A stretch of DNA of 27,470 nucleotides, from positions 1-27,470 of the forward strand of contig CAZWUK010000023.1 of NCBI GenBank assembly GCA_964636685.1. The letters are read 5' to 3'. Below, piece by piece: positions 15,451 through 23,284 of this stretch (positions are counted from its first letter, which is position 1; every line of letters starts with the position of its first letter). This DNA comes from CAZWUK01 sp964636685. GTDB taxonomy: Bacteria; Bacillota; Clostridia; Christensenellales; CAG-138. The notes under the pieces are model-generated. The model saw nothing but the letters and a program-made list of their open reading frames with translations. It did not search any database and was not told the DNA's origin. A program made the position numbers and the translations under genes.

Positions 15451-17043
15451 ATGGAAAAAGAAAGCCGGATGGCAGCCGAAACGGCACTGACGCAGCGGGC
15501 GCTTGCGCTGTTTGATGAATTTCGCGCCGCATACACCGGCGAATGGCAAAGACTCGACAACTGCGAGCGCATGTATCGGGGCGATCACTGGCACAATGTG
15601 CCCCTGCTCGACAAAAATGAACCACGACCCGTCACGCCCGTGATCCAGTCTACGATCGAGAACATCGCAAGCGAATTGATGGACCGCATCCCCGAGGCGG
15701 TGATCGGCGGCGAGAGCCCGGAGGACACGGCGGTTGCCGGCGTGCTGCAGGCGATCATCCGCCAGAACCACGACGCGGCGGATTACCCGGCGGAATACCG
15801 CAGGATCGTCCACGATCTTCTGGTGGGCGGCTATGCCGTGCAGGAGGTCGGTTACGACCGGGAGGAGAACGGCGGACTTGGCGGCGCGTATATCCGTCAC
15901 ACGGACGCAAGGAGCATTTTGTTTGATCCGCTGTGTACGGATTTGCAGCAGGGACGCGCGGTATTTCGCATCTCGCTGCAAACGAGGGAAAGCCTTGCCA
16001 TGCGCTATCCTGACAAGGCGCTGACGCTCGAGAGCGGTATTTACGAAGCGGACGCGGCGACAGACGACGTCATTCGCGGCGACCGAAAAAACACGGTGCT
16101 CGTGATCGAGTACTGGTACCGCGAATTTGACCGGGAGACGGAGCAATACAGCGTGCACATGGCGCTGCTTGCCGGAAAAACGCTGCTTTCACACAGCCGC
16201 GACGTCAAGCCCGAGGGCTACTACGATCACGGAAAGTATCCGTTCATCGTCACGACGCTCTTTGAAAGAAAAGGCAGTTGTCTTGGCTACGGCATGGTGG
16301 ACATGTTTGAAACACAGCAGCGCTATGCCGATAAGCTCGACCAGATCGTGCTAAAAAACGCCTTGATGGCGGCCCACAACAAGCTTCTTGTCACAGAGGC
16401 GTCGGGCTTTGACGTGGACGATCTCAAGGACTGGAGCCGCGAGGTGCACAAGGGCGAAAGCCTGAACGGCGTGACCTGGTTTTCCACGCCGCCGCTGCCC
16501 GCGTACCTGATCTCCTATATCGGGAGTATCCGCGAGGGCATCAAGCAGGAATCCGGCGCGAACGATTTTTCGCGCGGGATGGCAAGCGGCGGCATGACGG
16601 CGGCCTCCGCCATCGCGGCGTTGCAGGAGATGAGCAACAAGCGCGCAAGAACCATCTCGCGGCAGCTGCACGAATCGTTCCGCGACGCGGTGCGCATGGA
16701 GATCATGGTGGAACGGGAGTTTAACTACTTTACCCGCGAGGTGACGGTGCTCATCGACGGCATACCCAAGCGCTGCACGTTTGAGAGCGTGATGCTGGTG
16801 CGTCTTGCACCGGGCAACGTGGCGCTGCCGATCGAATTCTATATCACCGTCAAGGCGCAGCAGGAGACAAAGTATACCGCCATGAACCAGAACGAACTGG
16901 TGCTCGCCATGCTCAAAGCCGGCGTGATCCGTCCCGAGCAGGCGGTGGATCTGATGGTGTTTGACGGCAAGGAGCAGCTAAAAAAAGAAATGCACGAACA
17001 ATTCGAACAGGAGGAACAACAGGATGGAACAAAAACTCGATAA
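15451..17043 (+). CDS. Phage portal protein (podovirus/P22-like group)
   Basis: A 530-residue protein expected to form the dodecameric vertex through which DNA enters the head. It starts MEKESRMAAETALTQRALALFDEF with AGGAAAG upstream. Portal-like features are the early NCERMYRGDHWHNV segment, the membrane-free alpha/beta core ending in KYPFIVTTLFERKGSCLGYGMVDMFETQQRYADKLDQIVLKNALMAAHNKLLV, the crown/clip part, and ANDFSRGMASGGMTAASAIAALQEMSNKRARTISRQLHES. The last two match portal proteins of P22-like short-tailed phages in character. The acidic Q/E-rich C-terminus overlaps the scaffold gene by 20 bases. The frame is intact over its full length. Confidence 0.9.
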   Translation: MEKESRMAAETALTQRALALFDEFRAAYTGEWQRLDNCERMYRGDHWHNVPLLDKNEPRPVTPVIQSTIENIASELMDRIPEAVIGGESPEDTAVAGVLQAIIRQNHDAADYPAEYRRIVHDLLVGGYAVQEVGYDREENGGLGGAYIRHTDARSILFDPLCTDLQQGRAVFRISLQTRESLAMRYPDKALTLESGIYEADAATDDVIRGDRKNTVLVIEYWYREFDRETEQYSVHMALLAGKTLLSHSRDVKPEGYYDHGKYPFIVTTLFERKGSCLGYGMVDMFETQQRYADKLDQIVLKNALMAAHNKLLVTEASGFDVDDLKDWSREVHKGESLNGVTWFSTPPLPAYLISYIGSIREGIKQESGANDFSRGMASGGMTAASAIAALQEMSNKRARTISRQLHESFRDAVRMEIMVEREFNYFTREVTVLIDGIPKRCTFESVMLVRLAPGNVALPIEFYITVKAQQETKYTAMNQNELVLAMLKAGVIRPEQAVDLMVFDGKEQLKKEMHEQFEQEEQQDGTKTR

Positions 17044-17461
17044 ACTGCAACAGCCGCAGCCCGTTGCGGCAGAGCCGGAAACGGCCAAAAAAAATCCCTT
17101 TTTCACAGCGGTAAACGCGCTGTTTACCCTGCAACAGGCGGGCAGGCTCCCCAAGGATTTTGACCTTGAGGCGGCGTGCAAGGACAATGCGTTTGCAAAG
17201 CTTCTTTCGGAATTTCCGCCGGAAGCCGCCGTTCGCATCTACGACGCGGAGCAGCGCGCACAGGGCGCAACTGCACGCGCAAAGCAGGAGGCCGAACAGA
17301 CGCTCTACCGTAGAAACGCCTTGCCGCACACGGTCAAGGGCGGTGCGGCGACTGCGCCGACGGCAAACTTTCGCACCATGACCAGCAAGGAATTTGCCGC
17401 GCTGGAGCGCCGGTTCCAGCAGGAGGCCATAGAAAACACACAACGAACCTATCAGCGATAA
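17024..17461 (+). CDS. Probable phage scaffold protein
   Basis: A 145-residue hydrophilic helical protein between portal and capsid, the standard place of the scaffold that shapes the procapsid and then leaves. Q/P/A-rich ends flank a charged helical centre (DFDLEAACKDNAFAKLLSEFPPEAAVRIYDAEQRAQGATARAKQEAEQTLYRR). The basic C-terminus (about residues 117-145, FAALERRFQQEAIENTQRTYQR) fits the capsid-binding tail of scaffolds. There is no sequence match I can name, so the role is inferred from position and composition. The start overlaps the portal end; GGAGGAAC upstream is the likely ribosome binding site. No protease gene is visible in the cassette. Confidence 0.65.
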   Translation: MEQKLDKLQQPQPVAAEPETAKKNPFFTAVNALFTLQQAGRLPKDFDLEAACKDNAFAKLLSEFPPEAAVRIYDAEQRAQGATARAKQEAEQTLYRRNALPHTVKGGAATAPTANFRTMTSKEFAALERRFQQEAIENTQRTYQR

Positions 17462-17476
17462 CAAGGAGGAACGATT

Positions 17477-18445
17477 ATGGCTACCAATACCACGCTTTCT
17501 ACGGCGAGCAGCGCCTTTTTCAACGTCGGTTATTATGATCGCAAACTTCTGGAGACGGCAAAGACACGGCTTGTCCACGCCGCCTTTGGGCAAAAGCGAC
17601 CCATCCCGAGAAACAACGGCAAGCATGCGGAGTTTCGCCGCTACGAGCTGTTCACGCCGGATGCTGCGGCACTGGAGCTGACCGAGGGCGTTACGCCGGA
17701 CGGACAGAGCCTGGAACAGTCGCACGTGGAGGCGACGGTCAAGCAGTACGGCGCATACGTGGAGGTATCGGATCTGGTGGATCTGACCGCCTACGATCCG
17801 GTGCTCAATGATTCTGCGGAGCTTCTTGGCGAGCAGCTGGGTACGGTGGTGGAGTGGGTCACCCGCGACGCCATGTGCGCGGGCAGCAACGTGCAGTATG
17901 CCGGCGGAAAAACGGCAAGAGCCTCCGTGACGGCTTCCGACAAGCTGACCGTCACCGAGATTCGAAAGGCTGTTCGCACGCTCAAAAAGGCAAAGGCGCG
18001 CATGTTTGTCAAGAGCCCGGAGGGGCAGGCGAGAAAACCGCACTTTGTGTGCATCTGCTCGCCCGATGCGACGTTTGATCTGCAAAACGACACGCTTTGG
18101 CAGGATGTTTCCAAGTATGCAAACGTGGAACAGATCTATTCCGGCGAGATCGGCAGGCTCTTTGGCGTCGTGTTTGTCGAGAGCACCGAGGCCAAGGTCT
18201 ATGCCGCGGCGGGCGCTTCGTCAGTCGATGTGCACGCGACGCTGGTATTTGGCGCGGACGCTTATGGCGTTGTGGATGTCGCGGGCAGCGGTGCGGTGCA
18301 GAGCATCATCAAGCCGCTGGGCAGCGCCGGTACGGACGATCCGCTGAACCAGCGCGCCACCGTCGGCGCAAAGGTCATGGCGTACGCCGCCACGATCCTC
18401 AACGATCTCTGGCTTGTGCGCATCGAGCACGCCGTGAGCATCTGA
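17477..18445 (+). CDS. Major capsid protein, N4-gp56 family
   Basis: A 322-residue shell protein. The opening TTLSTASSAFFNVGYYDRKLLETAKTRLVHAAFGQKRPIPRNNGKHAEFRRYE, followed by LTEGVTPDGQSL and VKQYGAYVEVSDLVDLTAYDPVLNDSAELLGEQ, is the typical N-terminal half of N4-gp56 family capsid proteins (an HK97-type fold used by several short-tailed phages). The C-terminal IIKPLGSAGTDDPLNQRATVGAKVMAYAATILNDLWLVRIEHAVS is the family's closing segment. The length is full and no internal stop is present. AAGGAGGAACG precedes the ATG. A weak hairpin follows the gene, which may set capsid dosage above that of the downstream genes. Confidence 0.93.
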   Translation: MATNTTLSTASSAFFNVGYYDRKLLETAKTRLVHAAFGQKRPIPRNNGKHAEFRRYELFTPDAAALELTEGVTPDGQSLEQSHVEATVKQYGAYVEVSDLVDLTAYDPVLNDSAELLGEQLGTVVEWVTRDAMCAGSNVQYAGGKTARASVTASDKLTVTEIRKAVRTLKKAKARMFVKSPEGQARKPHFVCICSPDATFDLQNDTLWQDVSKYANVEQIYSGEIGRLFGVVFVESTEAKVYAAAGASSVDVHATLVFGADAYGVVDVAGSGAVQSIIKPLGSAGTDDPLNQRATVGAKVMAYAATILNDLWLVRIEHAVSI

Positions 18446-18460
18446 TCCGGCGGCAAAAAG

Positions 18461-18487
18461 AGCCGGCAGTGATTGTGCCGACTTTTT
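18461..18487 (+). terminator. Weak hairpin after the capsid gene (possible attenuator)
   Basis: The arms AGCCGGCA and TGCCGACT pair at seven of eight positions around a short loop and are followed by TTTTTGC. The 123-base gap here is the only sizeable one in the cassette. A second GC hairpin, GGGGCGG-ACG-CCGCCCC, lies at about 18521-18537, before the next ribosome binding site. Confidence 0.4.
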
Positions 18488-18568
18488 GCAACGGGCGGAT
18501 TTTAGCATAAGAGCGGTCGGGGCGGACGCCGCCCCCCGCTCCAATCAGCACAGAGAAGGAGAAACGAT

Positions 18569-18844
18569 ATGCAGTATATTACCGAACAACAGATTGACGA
18601 GATCGCAAACGAAACCTGCAAAGCGCTGGCAGCGGAAAAAAAGGTTGCCATTACCATCTCCCCGGAAAACGGCAGACCCTTCTGGGAGGGCGGCATCAAC
18701 GGACACTTTTTCCGCATCCGCACAGAAACTCGCGTCGAGGTGCCGGAAAGCCTTGCCAAGGTCATTGCAGAAACCGACCGGGTGCGCGTGGAGAGCTTAA
18801 AAGCGGTCAAGGCGTATCAAAGCGGCGGCAAACGTCTGGCATAA
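18569..18844 (+). CDS. Small phage structural-cassette protein, unknown
   Basis: A 91-residue basic protein with AGAAGGAG before its ATG. It starts with an amphipathic helix (TEQQIDEIANETCKALAAEKK), then a beta-rich middle (VAITISPENGRPFWEGGINGHFFRIRTETRVEVPESLAKVI) and a helical end. I do not recognise the family. Its place between the capsid and the adaptor is where head-decoration or minor head proteins often lie, but nothing in the sequence settles that. It is 12 bases from the next gene and so in the same transcript. Confidence 0.75.
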   Translation: MQYITEQQIDEIANETCKALAAEKKVAITISPENGRPFWEGGINGHFFRIRTETRVEVPESLAKVIAETDRVRVESLKAVKAYQSGGKRLA

Positions 18845-18856
18845 GGAGCAGGGAAG

Positions 18857-19402
18857 ATGACGTTACAGGAATTACTCACGGGCAGCTTGCAGCAGCTTGA
18901 CCGCCCGACGGACGCGCAGACGCGCGAAGCGTGGCGCGACAAGCTGACCCGCTATCTCAACGACGCCATGATCGATCTTGTGTGCGTCTTAAAGCCGCGC
19001 CGCACCGACCCGGTGACGATTGAAAACGGCGCGGTGGATCTGACGCTTTTGCCGCGTGAATGCGCCAAGGTGATCGCGCTCTATTGCAACGGGCAGCGGG
19101 TGCCGTTCTACTACGGCGCGGGTACGCAGCAGCTCAAAACGCCCACGGCAAAGGACGGCGCCGTGGAGGTGTGCTACCGCTATTTGCCGGTGGAGATGAA
19201 AACCGACACCGACGAGCCGGATCTGCCGCTGTGGTGCCATGGCGCGTTAATCAGCTATGCGGTCGGGCGGGAGCGCGCCTCGGGTGACAGCGCGTCCATG
19301 GCTGCGGCAAGGGCAAGCTTTGAATTGTACAACGCCGCCAAAAGAAACCTCAAAGAGCACATGGGGCAGCAGGACGCCTACACCATTGAAAACATCTATT
19401 GA
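18857..19402 (+). CDS. Probable head-tail adaptor (connector) protein
   Basis: A 181-residue protein. Its first 60 residues are helical (QELLTGSLQQLDRPTDAQTREAWRDKLTRYLNDAMIDLVCVL), a beta-rich section follows (DPVTIENGAVDLTLLPRECAKVIALYCNGQRVPFYYG...VEVCYRYLPVEM), and the end is helical (LPLWCHGALISYAVGRERASGDSASMAAARASFELYNAAKRNLKEHM). This helix-sandwich-helix layout, with the closing segment that counts positions and carries an A/R-rich helix, is the layout of gp4/gp11-like adaptor proteins that sit under the portal in short-tailed phages. The assignment is structural guesswork from pattern plus gene order. The last bases lie just before the next gene's ribosome binding site. Confidence 0.6.
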   Translation: MTLQELLTGSLQQLDRPTDAQTREAWRDKLTRYLNDAMIDLVCVLKPRRTDPVTIENGAVDLTLLPRECAKVIALYCNGQRVPFYYGAGTQQLKTPTAKDGAVEVCYRYLPVEMKTDTDEPDLPLWCHGALISYAVGRERASGDSASMAAARASFELYNAAKRNLKEHMGQQDAYTIENIY

Positions 19403-19416
19403 AAGGAGGCGGTCGC

Positions 19417-20850
19417 ATGACCATGCAGCTATTCGAGATTCCGCGCTTTTACGGGATCAACCAAAGCACCTGTCAGAACGCGATCCACGCGGGCGAAAGT
19501 CCCGACGCGGAAAACATGGAAACGCGCGGCGGCTATCTTCGCGTTGCCAAGGGCTATGCGCGGCATGTTGCCACAAAGCATCCATCCCCTGCGACGCTGC
19601 GTCGGCTGTATGTGCGCCATACGGGGACGGCAAGAACGTTTGTGACGGTTGGGAAAAACGACGTCTTTGCCATCTGCGACGGGGAAGACGTATGGCGCAC
19701 GCTGCACACGGACGCTGCGCTCACGACAGCGGCAGAGGATGTGGACTTCCTTTCTGTCAAGATTGCAAGCACGGAGCAGCTGCTTCTGGCAAACCGCGGC
19801 GCGCAGCTGCAAAAATGGGACGGCATGAGCGGCGCGACGGAGCGCTTTGGATCGACCGTGCAGCTTTCGGATATTGCGGTCAACTTTGTGGAGCTGTATT
19901 ACAACCGCTTGTTTGCGGCAGGCGACCCGGCGCATCCGTGCAGGCTGTATTGGAGCGCGGCGCCCGGCGACGACAGAACCATCGAGGACTGGCGGCAAAA
20001 CGACGCAAGCCCCAACGTGGGCGGCGGCTTTGTGGAGGTCGGCACGGACAGCGACCCCATCACGGGGCTGTTTGCGCTCTCCAACCAGCTGGTGATCTTC
20101 AAGCGCGATTCGGTCTATCGCCTTCTGGGCGACCGTCCGGCAAACTATCGCATCTACCCCGTCAATGCTGCCACCCGGCAGGCGCAGCATACCGCGTGCG
20201 TGCGATACGGCGACGTACTGTATTTTCTCACCGAGCGCGGGCTTTATTACTACGACGGGCAGACCGTGCACCGGCAGCCGGACGCGGACAAGGTGACAAC
20301 GCTCCTCGAGACGGCGGATTTGTCGCACTGTATCGGCGCGTGCTGCGGCGACCGGCTGTACTTTGCCCTGCGGCGCGGCACGGGCGACGGGAACGATACG
20401 ATCCTGGTATACGATCTGATGGAGCGAACCTATATGGTGCGCACGGGCTTTTCGGTGATCGATCTCGTCGCAGACGGCGGCGTGTTATTTTTGCTCGACG
20501 GAAACGGCGCGATCTGCCGCTTTGAGGAGGGCGAAGATTACGACGGAAAAAAGATACACGCCTACTGGAATACGCCGCTCACCGATCTTGGAAACAAGCT
20601 CACCAACAAGCACCTGCTGGAGCTCGTATTGCGCGGCGAGGGCGGGATTCTTGCCATCAGCGCCACTGCGGGCGGGAATACGACCTACTATGAGCGGCTC
20701 ATGCCGCAGGAGGCGGGCGAGGTGGTGGAGATGCCGGTCACGGGGAGCGGACGCGCGTTCTTTCTCACGCTCAAGAATGAAAACGGTTCGCGCTTCTGCA
20801 TTGACGGCGGGCTTGCCGTGCTGCTGGAATTACAGCGGCGCGTACTGTAA
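19417..20850 (+). CDS. Beta-propeller-like tail nozzle/stopper protein
   Basis: A 477-residue beta-rich protein. It opens with FEIPRFYGINQSTCQNAIHAGESPDAENMETRGGYLRVAKGYARHV, a very common start of phage proteins that close the neck of short-tailed virions (T7 gp12 nozzle / P22 gp10 type). Repeated blade-like strands follow, such as LRRLYVRHTGTARTFVTVG, FAICDGEDVWRTL, QLLLANRGAQLQKWDG, RLYWSAAPGDDRTIEDW, NQLVIFKRDSVYRLLG and LYYYDGQTVHRQ. The start is ATG 19417 with AAGGAGG seven bases upstream; a TTG six codons earlier lies in the ribosome binding site. The role is inferred from motif style and position after the adaptor. Confidence 0.75.
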   Translation: MTMQLFEIPRFYGINQSTCQNAIHAGESPDAENMETRGGYLRVAKGYARHVATKHPSPATLRRLYVRHTGTARTFVTVGKNDVFAICDGEDVWRTLHTDAALTTAAEDVDFLSVKIASTEQLLLANRGAQLQKWDGMSGATERFGSTVQLSDIAVNFVELYYNRLFAAGDPAHPCRLYWSAAPGDDRTIEDWRQNDASPNVGGGFVEVGTDSDPITGLFALSNQLVIFKRDSVYRLLGDRPANYRIYPVNAATRQAQHTACVRYGDVLYFLTERGLYYYDGQTVHRQPDADKVTTLLETADLSHCIGACCGDRLYFALRRGTGDGNDTILVYDLMERTYMVRTGFSVIDLVADGGVLFLLDGNGAICRFEEGEDYDGKKIHAYWNTPLTDLGNKLTNKHLLELVLRGEGGILAISATAGGNTTYYERLMPQEAGEVVEMPVTGSGRAFFLTLKNENGSRFCIDGGLAVLLELQRRVL

Positions 20851-20861
20851 GGAGGGCGTGT

Positions 20862-21050
20862 ATGGCATACGAAAAGACGGGGGTGCAGACGATGTTTCCC
20901 ATCTACCTGTCCCGCATGGCAGAGACGAGTGCGTCCCGCGAGGAGTACGACATCTCCGTGGCGCAAAACGAGATCAATCTCAACCAGAATCTTGAGACGC
21001 TCTACCAAAAGCTCCTGGAGCTGGAGGAGACGCTTTCACAACAAACATGA
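20862..21050 (+). CDS. Small helical cassette protein, unknown
   Basis: A 62-residue protein with AAGGAGG before the ATG. The second half (SVAQNEINLNQNLETLYQKLLELEETLSQQ) shows the heptad spacing of a short coiled coil. The N-terminal half holds the hydrophobic stretch VQTMFPIYLSRM. It is 11 bases from the preceding stop and 13 bases from the next start, so it is clearly part of the operon. Position after the nozzle gene suggests a small virion or chaperone protein, but I do not recognise it. Confidence 0.7.
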   Translation: MAYEKTGVQTMFPIYLSRMAETSASREEYDISVAQNEINLNQNLETLYQKLLELEETLSQQT

Positions 21051-21063
21051 TTTGGAGGATACC

Positions 21064-21891
21064 ATGGCACTCATCAAAAAACCACGCCTGATTGCAGGAG
21101 CGCCCGTGCTGCGCAATACGGGCGGACAAAGCGCACCGCTGTCGGATACTGCAACGTCTTCCGGTACGTCGGGCGGCACAAAGGCGACGGCTTCCGGCTC
21201 GGATGTGTTCAGTCAATACGTGGATATGTATTATGACGCATATCAAAAAGATCCGGTGATCTATGAGCAGCAGTCCGAAGAAACGCTCAGGGGCAACATT
21301 GCCGCATGGCTTCGGCCGACCTATGACGCCGCGATCGAAACGCGAAAACGGCAGACGGATACCGACCGGGCAGAGCTTGACGCAGACGCGATTGCGCGCG
21401 GCATGGGCGCATCCACCTACGTCACGGATGTGAAAAGCCGGCAGCAGAACCGGGAGGCGGACGACATTGCGGGTATGGAGACGGAATACGGCGCGCAGCT
21501 TGCCAAGTATTTGTTTGACGCGGTGAGCGAGGAAAAACAGCGTGCGCTGGAAACGGAGATGTTCAACCGCAAAAACGAGCAGGAAGCGTATCTTGCGGCG
21601 TATAATTCCGCAACGAGCCTATACGCGGCGTATCTCAAGAGCCTGAAAAGCACCGGCGGGAGCGGGAAAGCAAAACCGCGCCTGGCCACCACGCCTGAAA
21701 ACTGCGAGGCATTCCTTGCGGGGCTTTCCGGCGACGAGCGGCGCGCCGTTTACAGCGGCTCTGAGGAGCTGGACAAGCGTTACCGCGAGGAGCTGATTGC
21801 TTCCGTGGGAAAGACGGGCTATCTGGAATTGAAACGCAAATATCCCGCCGCGCCGCCCAAGGGCTCGCACTATTACGACGGACGCAGCTAA
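21064..21891 (+). CDS. Last cassette protein, possible internal virion protein
   Basis: A 275-residue hydrophilic protein starting at ATG 21064 behind TTGGAGGA. A low-complexity S/T/G linker (about residues 20-45) is followed by a long charged helical region (YDAYQKDPVIYEQQSEETLRGNIAAWLRPTYDAAIETRKRQTDTDRAELDADAIARGMGASTYVTD...) and a basic end (KAKPRLATTPENCEAFLAGLSGDERRAVYSGSEELDKRYREELIASVGKTGYLELKRKYP). In short-tailed phages this slot codes for internal or ejected virion proteins. No enzyme or fibre motif (lysozyme, triple-beta fibre, receptor binding) is visible. It ends two bases before the terminator that closes the cassette. Confidence 0.75.
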   Translation: MALIKKPRLIAGAPVLRNTGGQSAPLSDTATSSGTSGGTKATASGSDVFSQYVDMYYDAYQKDPVIYEQQSEETLRGNIAAWLRPTYDAAIETRKRQTDTDRAELDADAIARGMGASTYVTDVKSRQQNREADDIAGMETEYGAQLAKYLFDAVSEEKQRALETEMFNRKNEQEAYLAAYNSATSLYAAYLKSLKSTGGSGKAKPRLATTPENCEAFLAGLSGDERRAVYSGSEELDKRYREELIASVGKTGYLELKRKYPAAPPKGSHYYDGRS

Positions 21892-21892
21892 A

Positions 21893-21929
21893 AGCATCGC
21901 CGTTCCAGTTTGGAACGGCGATGCTTTTT
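21893..21929. terminator. Strong terminator closing the phage cassette (bidirectional)
   Basis: A perfect 14-bp stem (21894-21907 / 21911-21924) with a 3-base loop and TTTTT to 21929. AAAA before it gives a T-tract on the other strand, so it can also serve the convergent ypeB gene. Confidence 0.93.
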
Positions 21930-21943
21930 GCATATTATTTGCG

Positions 21944-23275
21944 TTACACGACCAGTTGTCCTTCCTCGGAGTTGATGATCTCAAAGATCTCCTCTTCTTC
22001 GCCGGTTTGGGCATTGATGTACACGATCCAGCTTGCACCCCGGCACGTTCCCTTAAATTCATAGCAGAGCACCTCTGCGGTCACGTTTTTGGGGATCAGC
22101 GCCAGCGCTTCGGACGCGATTTGGAGTTGGTCGGAGACTGCGTTTCGCGCTTCGTCCACGGTCAGCGTGTTTTCCGGCAGTGTGCGCTCGGTATGTGAGA
22201 AAAGATAGTTCTGCGCATCGACGCCTACGACCGCGCCGCTGTCGCGCTCCACATAGACCTTGACAAGATCGGGGTAAAGCAGGACGTCATTTTGGGATGC
22301 GGCAAAATTCAACAGTGCGATGCCGGCGTAATACTGGGCATAGGTGGCCTGCATGTTTTGATAGCCGCGCGCGTCAAGATACGCCTTTGCCGCCTGCCGG
22401 TAGGATTCCGTCACGGATTCGTCGGGTACGCCCTCCGCGCCGCCGGTCGTTTGGGCCATCATCCAGAGGATCTGACCGCCCTGCTTGGTGACGGCGATCT
22501 CAAGCTCTCGCCCCGCGCTGTCCGTGCCGGAAAAGGCATAGGCGGGAATGCTGCCGTTTTCTTCGCCCGCGGGGGCAAGCGTCGCGCCGCCCAGATAGTC
22601 GCCGGCAAGCTCCATGGCCTCCTGCTGCGTCACTTCCCCGTCCGGCAGACCGCGCGGTGCGGCCTTTTCCGTGTTGTCGGAGAACGGGCCGTCATAGATG
22701 AGCGTCGGGTAATTCGCAATGGAAGCGTCGTCCTCGCTGCCGCCGGTTGTTTCGTAATAGCCGTCGCCTGTCACCGTCTCGACCGGAAAATCGTCCGTAC
22801 TGATGCGCGTCGTCAGCTCCTGCCGGATACCCGCCATGGCTTCGTAAAGCGCGTACAGCTGGTCGTAATCCGTCTGCCCGATTACGCTTCCGGAAAGCAC
22901 TTTGGAGGTCAGCGCGCGGGCATAGTCGCCGGTCTGCACGATCAAACGGTTGATCTTTACCGTGTCGATATGCGACTGCGGAAGGCTCGAAAGGTTCTCG
23001 ACCGCCGCCCCGGAGAGCCGCCAGACGTCGGAAAGCAGCAGGATGTGTTGATTTTTTCCTGCGCTGACCTGCAGCTTTTTGAGCGCCGTGCAGAGGTCTG
23101 TTACGTTGTCGGAAAGCTCATAGAACGAGCGGCGGTAGGTCGTTTTGACGTTTTCTTCAAGCGTGTCGGCGCGGGCGGACTGGGTATTGCCCCAGATGCA
23201 CGCGACGATGAGGGCGGCGAGCAGAATCACGGGGACAACGACCGCCGCGACGCGCTCCATTCGGATTTTTTGCAT
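21944..23275 (-). CDS. ypeB: Spore germination protein YpeB
   Basis: A 443-residue membrane-anchored protein needed for placement and stability of the cortex-lytic enzyme SleB in the spore. It has a single N-terminal anchor (about residues 9-29, VAAVVVPVILLAALIVACIWG) and an alpha-helical N-terminal domain with YRRSFYELSDNVTDLCTALKKLQVSAGKNQHILLLSDVWRLSGAAVENLSSLP, which is diagnostic of YpeB. Two or three PepSY-like repeats follow in the C-terminal half (LPDGEVTQQEAMELAGDYLGG..., LTVDEARNAVSDQLQIA...). AGGAGG before ATG overlaps the sleB stop. It lies directly after sleB as in Bacillus, but here spoIIR heads the same operon. Confidence 0.93.
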   Translation of the reverse strand: MQKIRMERVAAVVVPVILLAALIVACIWGNTQSARADTLEENVKTTYRRSFYELSDNVTDLCTALKKLQVSAGKNQHILLLSDVWRLSGAAVENLSSLPQSHIDTVKINRLIVQTGDYARALTSKVLSGSVIGQTDYDQLYALYEAMAGIRQELTTRISTDDFPVETVTGDGYYETTGGSEDDASIANYPTLIYDGPFSDNTEKAAPRGLPDGEVTQQEAMELAGDYLGGATLAPAGEENGSIPAYAFSGTDSAGRELEIAVTKQGGQILWMMAQTTGGAEGVPDESVTESYRQAAKAYLDARGYQNMQATYAQYYAGIALLNFAASQNDVLLYPDLVKVYVERDSGAVVGVDAQNYLFSHTERTLPENTLTVDEARNAVSDQLQIASEALALIPKNVTAEVLCYEFKGTCRGASWIVYINAQTGEEEEIFEIINSEEGQLVV

Positions 23276-23284
23276 AACGTCCTC

